Positions 15,949-25,124 of a stretch of 64,000 bases of DNA are shown here, in pieces. Origin of the DNA: Hyphomicrobiales bacterium (lineage in GTDB: Bacteria > Pseudomonadota > Alphaproteobacteria > Rhizobiales > Rhizobiaceae); assembly GCA_900468805.1 (NCBI GenBank), contig UEIF01000048.1, positions 62,001-126,000 of the forward strand, in the 5' to 3' direction. How positions within the stretch are numbered: the first letter of the stretch is position 1; every line of letters starts with the position of its first letter. A program made the position numbers and the translations under genes. The notes beneath the pieces are model-generated. The model was not told the origin of the DNA, did not search any database, and saw only the letters and a list, made by a program, of their open reading frames with translations.

Positions 15949-16608
15949 ATGACATCAAAGACATCCGACAGCAAGGTGGGGGAAGGGGCAGCCGATTTTG
16001 CGGCTGACTTCGGGCGTCTTGCTGCCGATGTTCTGGAGAACGCGCGTGCCATGCCCGTTCACCCGATGATGCTACATCCGGCCGCGGCTTTCGCCGCTGC
16101 CACAGCGATCGGTTTCGGTCTTTCCACGCATATGGCCGGCATCATCTTCGGTGCTTGGCAAGGTGTCCTCGAAACGGCGAACAAGGCGGCAGCAGCGCTC
16201 GACGAGACGCTGCCGGATGAGAAGACGCCCGAGATGGACATCCGTCCGGAGAATGTTCGCACGCCTGTTCAAAAGACCGAGTCGGTTCGCAGGGTGGCCA
16301 GGCCGAAACTGACTGTAGTCTCCGCCGGGGCTCCGGCGGAAGAAGCCGTAAAGCTGGTCGCGCCCAAGGCGAAACCGGCCGCAAGGTCCAGGAAGGTTGA
16401 CGACCTCAAGCTGGTGGCTGGCATCGGCCCGAAGCTCGAGCAGGTGCTGAAACAAAAAGGCATCCGAACATTTGCCGATATTGCGGCATGGAGCGAGGAC
16501 GATGTCGCCCGCTTCGACGCCGAACTCGGGGTCGATGGCCGTATCCTGCGTGACGACTGGGTCGGTCAGGCCAAGGTGCTGGCGACGCGGGGCCGCAGGA
16601 AGAAATAA
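15949..16608 (+). CDS. Membrane-associated helix-hairpin-helix protein in the complex I operon
   Basis: 219 residues. The N-terminal part (about 1-90) has a weakly hydrophobic stretch AAFAAATAIGFGLSTHMAGIIFG that may sit in or on the membrane. Then comes a charged linker rich in Pro, Lys and Glu. Residues about 150-219 (DDLKLVAGIGPKLEQVL ... GRILRDDWVGQAK) match the C-terminal module of NuoE, about half of the 65 aligned positions being identical by eye. Located between nuoF and nuoG. Homologues are loosely annotated as NADH-quinone oxidoreductase-associated or nuclease-like; neither function is shown by the sequence. Confidence 0.85.
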   Translation: MTSKTSDSKVGEGAADFAADFGRLAADVLENARAMPVHPMMLHPAAAFAAATAIGFGLSTHMAGIIFGAWQGVLETANKAAAALDETLPDEKTPEMDIRPENVRTPVQKTESVRRVARPKLTVVSAGAPAEEAVKLVAPKAKPAARSRKVDDLKLVAGIGPKLEQVLKQKGIRTFADIAAWSEDDVARFDAELGVDGRILRDDWVGQAKVLATRGRRKK

Positions 16609-16833
16609 ATTTCCAGCCGAATGCGATGGCTGGAGGACGGGCGGATCGATCGGCGGGGCAGGGGGCTCCGGGTCGGGATGCCGATGGCAGGTTCCGGGTC
16701 TCGGAGCTTGCGCAAGAGAATTTGGGCAATGCCGCTGCCAGAACGGACGAAATATCCGGCTTGGCAATATGGATGTTGCAAAAATAGGTTTGTTTGCCGG
16801 TGCCCGGCGAATGGGAAACAGGACTGAGTGACG

Positions 16834-18915
16834 ATGGCAAAACTGAAGATTGACGGTAACGAGATCGAAGTTCCGGATCATTACACGCTGATTCAGGCGT
16901 GCGAAGAGGCCGGTGCTGAAGTTCCGCGCTTCTGCTTCCATGAGCGTCTGTCGGTTGCCGGCAATTGCCGTATGTGCCTCGTCGAGGTCAAGGGCGGTCC
17001 GCCGAAGCCGCAGGCTTCTTGCGCCATGGGCGTGCGCGATATCCGCGGCGGCCCGAACGGCGAACTGCCTGAAGTCTTCACCAACACGCCGATGGTCAAG
17101 AAGGCCCGCGAAGGCGTGATGGAATTCCTGCTGATCAACCATCCGCTCGATTGCCCGATCTGCGACCAGGGCGGCGAATGCGACCTGCAGGACCAGGCCA
17201 TGGCCTTCGGTATCGACACCTCGCGCTATCAGGAAGACAAGCGCGCCGTCGAAGACAAGTACATTGGCCCGCTCGTCAAGACGGTCATGAACCGCTGCAT
17301 TCACTGCACGCGCTGCGTCCGTTTCACGACAGAAGTCGCCGGCATTTCCGAGCTCGGCCTGATCGGCCGCGGCGAGGATGCCGAGATCACCACCTATCTC
17401 GAGCAGGCAATGACCTCCGAGCTGCAGGGCAACGTCGTTGACCTCTGCCCGGTCGGCGCTCTGACCTCCAAGCCCTTCGCCTTCACGGCTCGTCCGTGGG
17501 AATTGAACAAGACCGAATCGATCGACGTCATGGACGCCGTCGGCTCCGCGATCCGCGTCGATACCCGCGGCCGCGAAGTCATGCGCATCCTGCCGCGCGT
17601 CAATGAAGCCGTGAACGAGGAGTGGATCTCCGACAAGACCCGCCACGTCTGGGACGGCCTTAAGACGCAGCGCCTCGACCGCCCTTACGTCCGCAAGGAC
17701 GGCCGCCTGCAGCCGGCGAGCTGGGGCGAAGCCTTCGGCGCCATCAAGGCTGCCGTATCGGCGACATCAGGCGACAAGATCGGTGCGATCGCCGGGGATC
17801 TCGCTTCGGTCGAAGAAATGTATGCGCTGTCCGAACTGGTGAAATCGCTTGGTTCCGAGAACCTGGACTGTCGCCAGGATGGGACGGCACTTGATCCGTC
17901 GCTCGGCCGCGCAAGCTACCTCTTCAACCCGACCATTTCAGGCATCGAACAGGCCGACGCGCTGCTCATCGTCGGCGCGAACCCGCGCTTCGAAGCCGCG
18001 ATCCTCAACGCCCGCATCCGCAAGCGCTTCCGCCGCGGCGGCTTCCCGATCGGCGTGATCGGTGAAGGCGGCGAACTGCGCTACAAGTATGACTATCTCG
18101 GCTCGGGTCCGGATACGCTGAAGGACATCCTCGACGGCGGCCACGCCTTCGCCGAAGTCCTTTCCAAGGCGTCCAAGCCGATGATCATTATTGGTCAGGG
18201 CGCTCTGACCCGTACGGATGGCGCTGGCGTTCTCGCAACTGCCGCCAAGCTCGCCGTCAATGTCGGCGCAATCGCTGAAGGCTGGAACGGCTTTGCCGTG
18301 CTGCACACAGCAGCATCACGCGTCGGCGGCCTCGATCTCGGCTTCGTGCCAGGCGCCAAGGGCGTCAACGCTGCAGAGATGCTGAAGGCCATGGACGTGC
18401 TCTTCCTGCTCGGAGCCGACGAGTTCGATGTCTCGGCCAAGACGGCGAAGTTCACGGTCTATATCGGTTCGCATGGCGATAACGGCGCACATGGTGCTGA
18501 CGTCATTCTGCCGGCTGCCGCCTATACGGAAAAGTCGGGCACCTGGGTCAACACCGAAGGCCGCGTCCAGATCGGCAACCGCGCCGGCTTCGCGCCGGGC
18601 GACGCTCGCGAAGACTGGGCGATCATTCGCGCTCTTTCCGACGTGCTCGGCAAGAAGCTTCCCTTTGATTCGCTCGGTGAATTGCGCAGCAAGCTCTATG
18701 CGGCGTTCCCGCATTTCGCGGCCGTTGACGAGATCGCCGCAGGTGAAAGCGCCCAAATTGCCGCACTGGCGAAAAAAGCCGGTAAGATGAACAAATCCGG
18801 GTTTGCGTCGCCGGTCAAAGACTTCTATTTGACGAACCCGATAGCGCGCGCCTCGGCTGTCATGGCCGAGTGCTCGGCATTGGCCCGCAACAATTTTAAA
18901 GTCGCGGCAGAGTAA
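16834..18915 (+). CDS. nuoG: NADH-quinone oxidoreductase subunit G
   Basis: 693 residues from ATG 16834 (a GTG six bases upstream is possible). N-terminal 2Fe-2S ferredoxin domain (FCFHERLSVAGNCRMCLVEV and a later Cys in ASCAM), the His-Cys3 cluster N5 (HPLDCPICDQGGECDLQD), cluster N4 (CIHCTRCVRF) with a later Cys in VDLCPVGAL, then a molybdopterin-oxidoreductase-like domain without cofactor. Largest subunit of the NADH dehydrogenase module. A 225-base gap with no recognisable gene precedes it, so an internal promoter or processing site is possible. Confidence 0.98.
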   Translation: MAKLKIDGNEIEVPDHYTLIQACEEAGAEVPRFCFHERLSVAGNCRMCLVEVKGGPPKPQASCAMGVRDIRGGPNGELPEVFTNTPMVKKAREGVMEFLLINHPLDCPICDQGGECDLQDQAMAFGIDTSRYQEDKRAVEDKYIGPLVKTVMNRCIHCTRCVRFTTEVAGISELGLIGRGEDAEITTYLEQAMTSELQGNVVDLCPVGALTSKPFAFTARPWELNKTESIDVMDAVGSAIRVDTRGREVMRILPRVNEAVNEEWISDKTRHVWDGLKTQRLDRPYVRKDGRLQPASWGEAFGAIKAAVSATSGDKIGAIAGDLASVEEMYALSELVKSLGSENLDCRQDGTALDPSLGRASYLFNPTISGIEQADALLIVGANPRFEAAILNARIRKRFRRGGFPIGVIGEGGELRYKYDYLGSGPDTLKDILDGGHAFAEVLSKASKPMIIIGQGALTRTDGAGVLATAAKLAVNVGAIAEGWNGFAVLHTAASRVGGLDLGFVPGAKGVNAAEMLKAMDVLFLLGADEFDVSAKTAKFTVYIGSHGDNGAHGADVILPAAAYTEKSGTWVNTEGRVQIGNRAGFAPGDAREDWAIIRALSDVLGKKLPFDSLGELRSKLYAAFPHFAAVDEIAAGESAQIAALAKKAGKMNKSGFASPVKDFYLTNPIARASAVMAECSALARNNFKVAAE

Positions 18916-18927
18916 GGGCAGGAACTC

Positions 18928-19971
18928 ATGGATTCTTTCTTCTCGACCTATGTCTGGCCGGCGATCATCATGATCGGTCAGTCGTTGCTGCTGCTCGTCT
19001 GCCTGCTGGTCTTCATCGCTTACGTTCTTCTTGCCGACCGCAAGATCTGGGCTGCCGTCCAGCTTCGCCGCGGCCCGAACGTCGTCGGCCCCTTTGGCCT
19101 GTTCCAGTCCTTCGCCGACCTTCTGAAGTTCGTCTTCAAGGAGCCGGTCATTCCGGCTGGCGCCAACAAGGCTGTCTTCCTGCTGGCTCCGCTCGTCACC
19201 GTGCTTCTGGCGCTGTCGACCTGGGCGGTCGTGCCGCTCGCCGATGGCTGGGTGATTGCTAACATCAATGTCGGGATCCTCTACATTCTGGCGATCTCCT
19301 CGCTCGAAGTTTACGGCATCATCATGGGCGGCTGGGCTTCGAACTCGAAGTATCCGTTCCTCGGCGCACTGCGCTCCGCCGCGCAGATGGTGTCCTACGA
19401 AGTCTCGATCGGCTTCGTCATCGTCACCGTTCTTCTCTGCGTCGGTTCGCTGAACCTGACGGATATCGTCAACGCCCAGCGCACCGGCCTCGGTACGATG
19501 ATCGGCCTGCCGAACTCGTTCCTCGACTGGCACTGGCTGGCGCTGTTCCCGATGTTCGTCATCTTCTTCATCTCGGCGCTCGCCGAGACGAACCGCCCGC
19601 CCTTCGACCTTCCGGAAGCGGAATCGGAACTCGTCGCCGGCTTCATGGTCGAGTACGGCTCGGCTCCGTACATGATGTTCATGCTCGGCGAATATGCGGC
19701 CGTCGTGCTGATGTGCTCGCTGACGACGATCCTCTTCCTCGGTGGCTGGCTGCCGCCGGTCGATTTCTGGCTCATCAACTGGGTACCGGGCATTATCTGG
19801 TTCCTGCTGAAGTCCTGCCTGGTGTTCTTCATGTTCGCCATGGTCAAGGCTTTCGTGCCGCGCTACCGCTACGACCAACTCATGCGTCTCGGCTGGAAGG
19901 TCTTCCTTCCGCTGTCGCTCGCCATGGTCGTCATCGTTGCATTCGTGCTGAAACTGATGGGATGGGCCTGA
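18928..19971 (+). CDS. nuoH: NADH-quinone oxidoreductase subunit H
   Basis: 347 residues with eight transmembrane segments. Conserved loops GPNVVGPFGLFQSFAD, LEVYGIIMGGWASNSKYPFLG and the acidic stretch AETNRPPFDLPEAESELVAGF that lines the quinone channel are present. Membrane arm, next to NuoA and NuoB/D. Confidence 0.98.
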   Translation: MDSFFSTYVWPAIIMIGQSLLLLVCLLVFIAYVLLADRKIWAAVQLRRGPNVVGPFGLFQSFADLLKFVFKEPVIPAGANKAVFLLAPLVTVLLALSTWAVVPLADGWVIANINVGILYILAISSLEVYGIIMGGWASNSKYPFLGALRSAAQMVSYEVSIGFVIVTVLLCVGSLNLTDIVNAQRTGLGTMIGLPNSFLDWHWLALFPMFVIFFISALAETNRPPFDLPEAESELVAGFMVEYGSAPYMMFMLGEYAAVVLMCSLTTILFLGGWLPPVDFWLINWVPGIIWFLLKSCLVFFMFAMVKAFVPRYRYDQLMRLGWKVFLPLSLAMVVIVAFVLKLMGWA

Positions 19972-20008
19972 TGTCCAACCTCGTTTCCGGCAAAATTGGA
20001 GATTGAAG

Positions 20009-20500
20009 ATGGCAAGCCTGTCCGCCTCCATCAACTCGCTGTTCCTCAAGGAATTCGTCGGCGCGTTCTTCCTGTCGATGCGTTACTTCTTCAAGCAGAA
20101 GGCAACGATCAACTACCCCTTCGAAAAGGGTCCGGTCAGCCCGCGCTTCCGCGGCGAACATGCGCTACGCCGTTATCCGAACGGTGAAGAGCGGTGCATC
20201 GCCTGCAAGCTGTGCGAGGCGATCTGTCCTGCCCAGGCGATCACCATCGAAGCCGGCCCGCGCCGCAACGACGGCACGCGCCGCACGGTGCGTTACGACA
20301 TCGACATGGTGAAGTGCATCTATTGCGGCTTCTGCCAGGAAGCTTGCCCTGTTGATGCGATCGTCGAAGGTCCGAATTTCGAATTCGCCACCGAAACCCG
20401 TGAAGAGCTCTACTTCGACAAGCAGAGGCTCCTCGAAAACGGCGACCGGTGGGAGCGTGAAATCGCCCGCAACATGGCGATCGACGCACCGTACCGCTGA
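20009..20500 (+). CDS. nuoI: NADH-quinone oxidoreductase subunit I
   Basis: 163 residues from ATG 20009 (TTG 20003 less likely). Two 4Fe-4S ferredoxin motifs, CIACKLCEAICP and CIYCGFCQEACP, hold clusters N6a and N6b that connect NuoG to NuoB. Peripheral arm with an N-terminal amphipathic helix that touches the membrane. Confidence 0.98.
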   Translation: MASLSASINSLFLKEFVGAFFLSMRYFFKQKATINYPFEKGPVSPRFRGEHALRRYPNGEERCIACKLCEAICPAQAITIEAGPRRNDGTRRTVRYDIDMVKCIYCGFCQEACPVDAIVEGPNFEFATETREELYFDKQRLLENGDRWEREIARNMAIDAPYR

Positions 20501-20515
20501 TTGAGATTTGAAATG

Positions 20516-20618
20516 CCGCGGGAAGGGCACTCTTGCCCGCCGCGGTCAACATGCACCGGGGCTTTGCCGGCGAAAGCTGCGCCAGGTCCTATCGGGCAGG
20601 GAAACTCCCGGCTGCCCG
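20516..20618 (+). repeat. Hairpin cluster between nuoI and nuoJ
   Basis: The 142-base gap holds two strong inverted repeats. CCGCGG (20516-20521) pairs with CCGCGG (20540-20545) with an inner GGGCA/TGCCC pair; CGGGCAG (20593-20599) pairs with CTGCCCG (20612-20618). No T-run follows, so these look like RNA-stability or processing structures rather than terminators. Confidence 0.6.
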
Positions 20619-20642
20619 GGGGAAGATGAAAAAGGCACCAAC

Positions 20643-21260
20643 ATGGGTCTGCAGGCTCTATTTTTCTATCTTTTCGCCTTTATCGCGATAGCGTCGGCGT
20701 TCATGGTCATCTGGGCGAAGAACCCGGTTCACTCGGTTCTGTTCCTGATCCTGGTGTTCTTCAATGCAGCTGGTCTCTTCCTGCTGCTGGGTGCCGAATT
20801 CCTGGCGATGATCCTGCTTGTCGTCTATGTCGGCGCGGTCGCTGTTCTCTTCCTCTTCGTGGTGATGATGCTCGATATCGACTTCACCGAGCTTCGTGCC
20901 GGTGTTCTCGAATATGCGCCGATCGGTGCGCTGATCGGCCTGATCCTCGCCGCCGAACTGATCGTCGTCGTCGGCGGTAGCGTGATCTCGCCCGAGATCG
21001 CCAAGACCGTCGCCATGCCGATCCCGGCTCCGACCGTGCGCACCAACACGGCCGCCCTCGGCGACGTGCTCTATACGAACTACGTCTATTTCTTCGAGAT
21101 CGCTGGTTTGATCCTGCTGGTCGCCATGATCGGCGCAATCGTGCTGACGCTGAAGCATCGCACCCACATCAAGCGGCAGAATATTTCCCGCCAGGTTGCC
21201 CGCACGCCCGCGACTGCCGTCGAGGTGATCAAGGTCAAGCCGGGGCAGGGCGTGAACTGA
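20643..21260 (+). CDS. nuoJ: NADH-quinone oxidoreductase subunit J
   Basis: 205 residues, five transmembrane segments. Family phrases FLLLGAEFLAMILLVVYVGAVAVLFLFVVMMLD are clear. Start MGLQALFFYLF at ATG 20643; the upstream open frame crosses the hairpin cluster and is rejected. Membrane arm, proton translocation core with NuoK. Confidence 0.97.
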   Translation: MGLQALFFYLFAFIAIASAFMVIWAKNPVHSVLFLILVFFNAAGLFLLLGAEFLAMILLVVYVGAVAVLFLFVVMMLDIDFTELRAGVLEYAPIGALIGLILAAELIVVVGGSVISPEIAKTVAMPIPAPTVRTNTAALGDVLYTNYVYFFEIAGLILLVAMIGAIVLTLKHRTHIKRQNISRQVARTPATAVEVIKVKPGQGVN

Positions 21261-21285
21261 ACCGAGAGGTCAAGGAACAAAGAAC

Positions 21286-21594
21286 ATGGTCATCGGACTT
21301 TCCCACTATCTCACGGTCAGCGCCATCCTCTTCACCATCGGCGTCTTCGGCATCTTCCTGAACCGGAAGAACATCATCGTCATCCTGATGTCCGTCGAAT
21401 TGATCTTGCTGTCGGTCAATATCAACATGGTCGCCTTCTCGTCGTTCCTCAACGACATCGTCGGCCAGGTCTTCGCACTGTTCATTCTGACCGTTGCAGC
21501 TGCCGAAGCGGCGATCGGTCTTGCAATTCTCGTTGTCTTCTACCGCAACCGCGGTTCGATCGCGGTCGAAGACGTCAATATGATGAAGGGCTGA
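21286..21594 (+). CDS. nuoK: NADH-quinone oxidoreductase subunit K
   Basis: 102 residues, three transmembrane segments. Contains ILMSVELILLSVNIN with the conserved membrane Glu and a second Glu in AAEAAIGLAILVVFYR, both essential for proton transfer in the family. Seven bases separate its stop from nuoL. Confidence 0.98.
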   Translation: MVIGLSHYLTVSAILFTIGVFGIFLNRKNIIVILMSVELILLSVNINMVAFSSFLNDIVGQVFALFILTVAAAEAAIGLAILVVFYRNRGSIAVEDVNMMKG

Positions 21595-21601
21595 GCGGCT
21601 C

Positions 21602-23599
21602 ATGTTCCTCTACAAGGCTATCGTCTTCCTTCCCCTGATCGGCGCGATCATTGCCGGCCTCTTCGGCCGCGCGATCGGCGCCAAGGCGTCGGAATATGTC
21701 ACCAGCGGCCTGATGATCATCGCCGCCGTCCTGTCCTGGGTCGTCTTCTTCACGGTTGCGCTCGGCCATCCGGAAGGCGCGATCAAGGTCGAAGTTCTGC
21801 GCTGGATCCAGTCCGGCGGCATCGATGTATCCTGGTCGCTGCGTGTCGATACGCTGACCTCGGTCATGCTGATCGTCGTCAACACGGTCTCGACCCTGGT
21901 GCATGTCTATTCGATCGGTTACATGCATACCGATCCGCACCGCCCGCGCTTCTTCGCCTATCTCTCGCTCTTTACCTTCGCCATGCTCATGCTGGTGACG
22001 TCCGACAACCTGGCCCAGATGTTCTTCGGCTGGGAAGGCGTCGGTCTGGCCTCGTATCTGCTGATCGGCTTCTGGTATAAGAAGCCGTCTGCGTCGGCAG
22101 CCGCGATGAAGGCCTTTATCGTCAACCGTGTCGGCGACTTCGGCTTCGTGCTCGGCATCGCCACGGTCTTCGTGCTGTTCGGCTCGATCAACCTCGACAC
22201 GATCTTCGCCAATGCTTCGACCTTCGCTCCGGCTGAAGGCGGCGGCGAGGCTGGTGAAGTGATCCTGAACCTTTTCGGCATGCATCTCGACAAGGCGCAT
22301 GCGCTGACCGGCGCCTGCCTGCTGCTCTTCATGGGCGCTATGGGCAAGTCGGCGCAGTTCCTGCTGCACACCTGGCTGCCGGACGCCATGGAAGGCCCGA
22401 CGCCGGTTTCGGCCCTCATCCATGCTGCGACCATGGTGACCGCCGGCGTCTTTCTCGTCGCCCGCATGTCGCCGATCTTCGAACACTCGCCGGATGCGCT
22501 CGTCGTCGTCACCGTGATCGGCGCGATTACCGCCTTCTTCGCGGCCACTGTCGGCCTCGTGCAGAACGACATCAAGCGTGTCATCGCCTACTCGACCTGC
22601 TCGCAGCTCGGCTACATGTTCGTGGCGCTCGGCGTCGGTGCCTATGGCGCGGCAATCTTCCACCTCTTCACGCACGCCTTTTTCAAGGCTCTGCTCTTCC
22701 TCTGCGCCGGCTCGGTCATCCACGCCGTCGATGGCGAGCAGGACATGCGCTACATGGGTGGTCTGCGTCCGCACATCAAGTGGACGTTCCGTATGATGAT
22801 CATTGGCACGCTGGCGATCACCGGTGTCGGCATTCCCTTTACCCCGTTCGGCTTAGCCGGCTTCTTCTCGAAGGACGTCATCATCGAGGCTGCCTATGCG
22901 TCGCATTCGCCGGTCGCGGGCTTCGCCTTCACACTGCTGGTCATTGCCGCTCTCTTCACGAGCTTCTATTCCTGGCGCCTGATCTTCATGACCTTCTACG
23001 GCAAGCCACGTGCTTCGCACGAAGTCATGCATCACGTCCATGAATCGCCGCAGGTCATGCTGGTGCCGCTCTATCTCCTCGCGCTCGGCGCGGTATTTGC
23101 CGGCTACTTCTTCGAGGGCCGCTTCTACGGCGAGGAATATGCCGAGTTCTGGAAGGGTGCGCTCTTTACCGGCGCCGAAAACGAACTGGTGGAAGAATTC
23201 CATCACGTTCCGGTCTGGGTTGGCCTCAGCCCATTCATCGCCATGCTGCTCGGCTTCGTGATTGCCTGGTATATGTACATCAGGTCGCCGTCGACGCCGC
23301 GCAAACTCGCTCAGCAGCACCGCGTTCTGTACCAGTTCCTGCTCAACAAGTGGTACTTCGACGAACTCTACGACTTCCTCTTCGTCCGGAGCGCCAAGGC
23401 TCTTGGCAACTTCCTGTGGAAGAAGGGTGATGTCGGCGTTATCGATACCTACGGTCCGAACGGCATTGCCGCCCGCGTGGTCAGCGTGACCGACCGCGTC
23501 GTGCGCCTGCAGACCGGCTACCTCTATCACTATGCCTTCGCGATGCTGATCGGCGTTGCGGCGCTCGTTACCTGGATGATGCTCGGGAGTTCCTTCTGA
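21602..23599 (+). CDS. nuoL: NADH-quinone oxidoreductase subunit L
   Basis: 665 residues, antiporter-like subunit with about 16 transmembrane helices and the long lateral helix at the C-terminus. Conserved FFGWEGVGLASYLLIGFW (proton-channel Glu), LLHTWLPDAMEGPTPVSALIHAATMV and KRVIAYSTCSQLGYM. Stop and the nuoM start overlap as TGATG. Confidence 0.98.
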   Translation: MFLYKAIVFLPLIGAIIAGLFGRAIGAKASEYVTSGLMIIAAVLSWVVFFTVALGHPEGAIKVEVLRWIQSGGIDVSWSLRVDTLTSVMLIVVNTVSTLVHVYSIGYMHTDPHRPRFFAYLSLFTFAMLMLVTSDNLAQMFFGWEGVGLASYLLIGFWYKKPSASAAAMKAFIVNRVGDFGFVLGIATVFVLFGSINLDTIFANASTFAPAEGGGEAGEVILNLFGMHLDKAHALTGACLLLFMGAMGKSAQFLLHTWLPDAMEGPTPVSALIHAATMVTAGVFLVARMSPIFEHSPDALVVVTVIGAITAFFAATVGLVQNDIKRVIAYSTCSQLGYMFVALGVGAYGAAIFHLFTHAFFKALLFLCAGSVIHAVDGEQDMRYMGGLRPHIKWTFRMMIIGTLAITGVGIPFTPFGLAGFFSKDVIIEAAYASHSPVAGFAFTLLVIAALFTSFYSWRLIFMTFYGKPRASHEVMHHVHESPQVMLVPLYLLALGAVFAGYFFEGRFYGEEYAEFWKGALFTGAENELVEEFHHVPVWVGLSPFIAMLLGFVIAWYMYIRSPSTPRKLAQQHRVLYQFLLNKWYFDELYDFLFVRSAKALGNFLWKKGDVGVIDTYGPNGIAARVVSVTDRVVRLQTGYLYHYAFAMLIGVAALVTWMMLGSSF

Positions 23600-25110
23600 T
23601 GACCGATTGGCCTATTCTTTCAACGGTCACCTTCCTGCCGCTCGTCGGCGTGGTGCTCCTGTTGCTGATGAACGGCGAAACCGAGAACGGCCGCAAGAAC
23701 GTGCTGTGGATCTCCTTGATCACCACGGTCTTCACCTTCATCCTTTCGCTTTTCATCTGGATCGGCTTCGACAACGCCAATCCGGGCTTCCAGATGATCG
23801 AGCAGCATAGCTGGCTCGGCACAGGCATCGGCTACCATGTCGGCGTCGACGGCATCTCGATGCTGTTTATCATCCTCTCGACCTTCCTGATGCCCTTCTG
23901 TGTGCTCGCAAGCTGGCTTTCGGTCGAGAAGCGCCTGAAGGAATACATGATCGCCTTCCTCATCCTCGAAGTGATGATGGTCGGTGTCTTCGTCTCGCTC
24001 GATATCGTTCTCTTCTACGTCTTCTTCGAAGGCGGCCTCATCCCGATGTTCCTCATCATCGGTGTCTGGGGTGGCGCGAACCGCGTCTATGCGAGCTACA
24101 AGTTCTTCCTCTATACGCTGCTCGGCTCGGTGCTGATGTTGCTCGCCATCATGGCCATGTACTGGCAGGCCGGCACGACCGATATCGCCCAGCTTCTGAA
24201 CTACCAGTTCCCGCCGGCGATGCAGACCTGGCTGTGGCTTGCCTTCTTTGCCTCCTTTGCGGTGAAGATGCCGATGTGGCCGGTCCACACCTGGCTCCCG
24301 GATGCCCACGTCCAGGCGCCGACGGCCGGTTCCGTCATCCTGGCGGGCGTACTCCTGAAGCTGGGCGGCTACGGCCTGATCCGCTTCTCGATCGGCATGT
24401 TCCCGGTCGCTTCGGACTATTTCGCGCCGCTCGTCTTCGCGATGTCCGTTATCGCCATCATCTACACCTCGCTGGTCGCGATGATGCAGGACGATATCAA
24501 GAAGCTGATTGCCTATTCCTCGGTTGCCCACATGGGCTACGTGACGATGGGCATCTTCGCGGCGAACGCGCAGGGCCTGCAGGGTTCGATCTTCCAGATG
24601 CTGTCACACGGCATCGTCTCCGGCGCGCTCTTCCTCTGCGTCGGCGTCATCTATGATCGCACCCACACCCGCGAGATCGCTGCCTATGGCGGTCTGGTCA
24701 ACAATATGCCGAAATATGCGGTCGCCTTCATGGTCTTCACCATGGCCAATGTCGGCCTGCCGGGTACCTCCGGCTTCATCGGCGAGTTCCTGACGCTGAT
24801 CGGCGTCTTCCGTGCCAACACCTGGGTTGCGCTCTTTGCCGCCACCGGTGTCATCCTCTCGGCCGCCTATGCGCTCTGGCTCTATCGCAGGGTGATCTTC
24901 GGCGCGCTGGAGAAGGAAAAGCTGAAGGCTCTGCTCGACCTTTCGCCGCGTGAAAAGGTCATCCTTTATCCGCTGGTCGCACTTACCATCTTCTTCGGCG
25001 TCTACCCGGCTCCGGTCTTCGATGCGACCGCGGCTTCAGTAGACCATCTGATCAACAGCTATTCGGCCGCAGTGCAGGCAGCGCAGAATGTTGCGCTGTC
25101 GATGAAATGA
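23599..25110 (+). CDS. nuoM: NADH-quinone oxidoreductase subunit M
   Basis: 503 residues, second antiporter-like subunit, about 14 transmembrane helices. Motifs VFFEGGLIPMFLIIGVWG (channel Glu), PVHTWLPDAHVQAPTAGSVILAG and KKLIAYSSVAHMGYVTMG. Starts within the last base of the nuoL stop. Confidence 0.98.
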   Translation: MTDWPILSTVTFLPLVGVVLLLLMNGETENGRKNVLWISLITTVFTFILSLFIWIGFDNANPGFQMIEQHSWLGTGIGYHVGVDGISMLFIILSTFLMPFCVLASWLSVEKRLKEYMIAFLILEVMMVGVFVSLDIVLFYVFFEGGLIPMFLIIGVWGGANRVYASYKFFLYTLLGSVLMLLAIMAMYWQAGTTDIAQLLNYQFPPAMQTWLWLAFFASFAVKMPMWPVHTWLPDAHVQAPTAGSVILAGVLLKLGGYGLIRFSIGMFPVASDYFAPLVFAMSVIAIIYTSLVAMMQDDIKKLIAYSSVAHMGYVTMGIFAANAQGLQGSIFQMLSHGIVSGALFLCVGVIYDRTHTREIAAYGGLVNNMPKYAVAFMVFTMANVGLPGTSGFIGEFLTLIGVFRANTWVALFAATGVILSAAYALWLYRRVIFGALEKEKLKALLDLSPREKVILYPLVALTIFFGVYPAPVFDATAASVDHLINSYSAAVQAAQNVALSMK

Positions 25111-25124
25111 CGGGACTTTAGGAC

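Noticed and set aside
16472..16831. 119-codon forward ORF overlapping the helix-hairpin-helix gene and the gap before nuoG
   Set aside because: It is a shifted frame of the upstream gene that stays open into the gap, without its own start signals.
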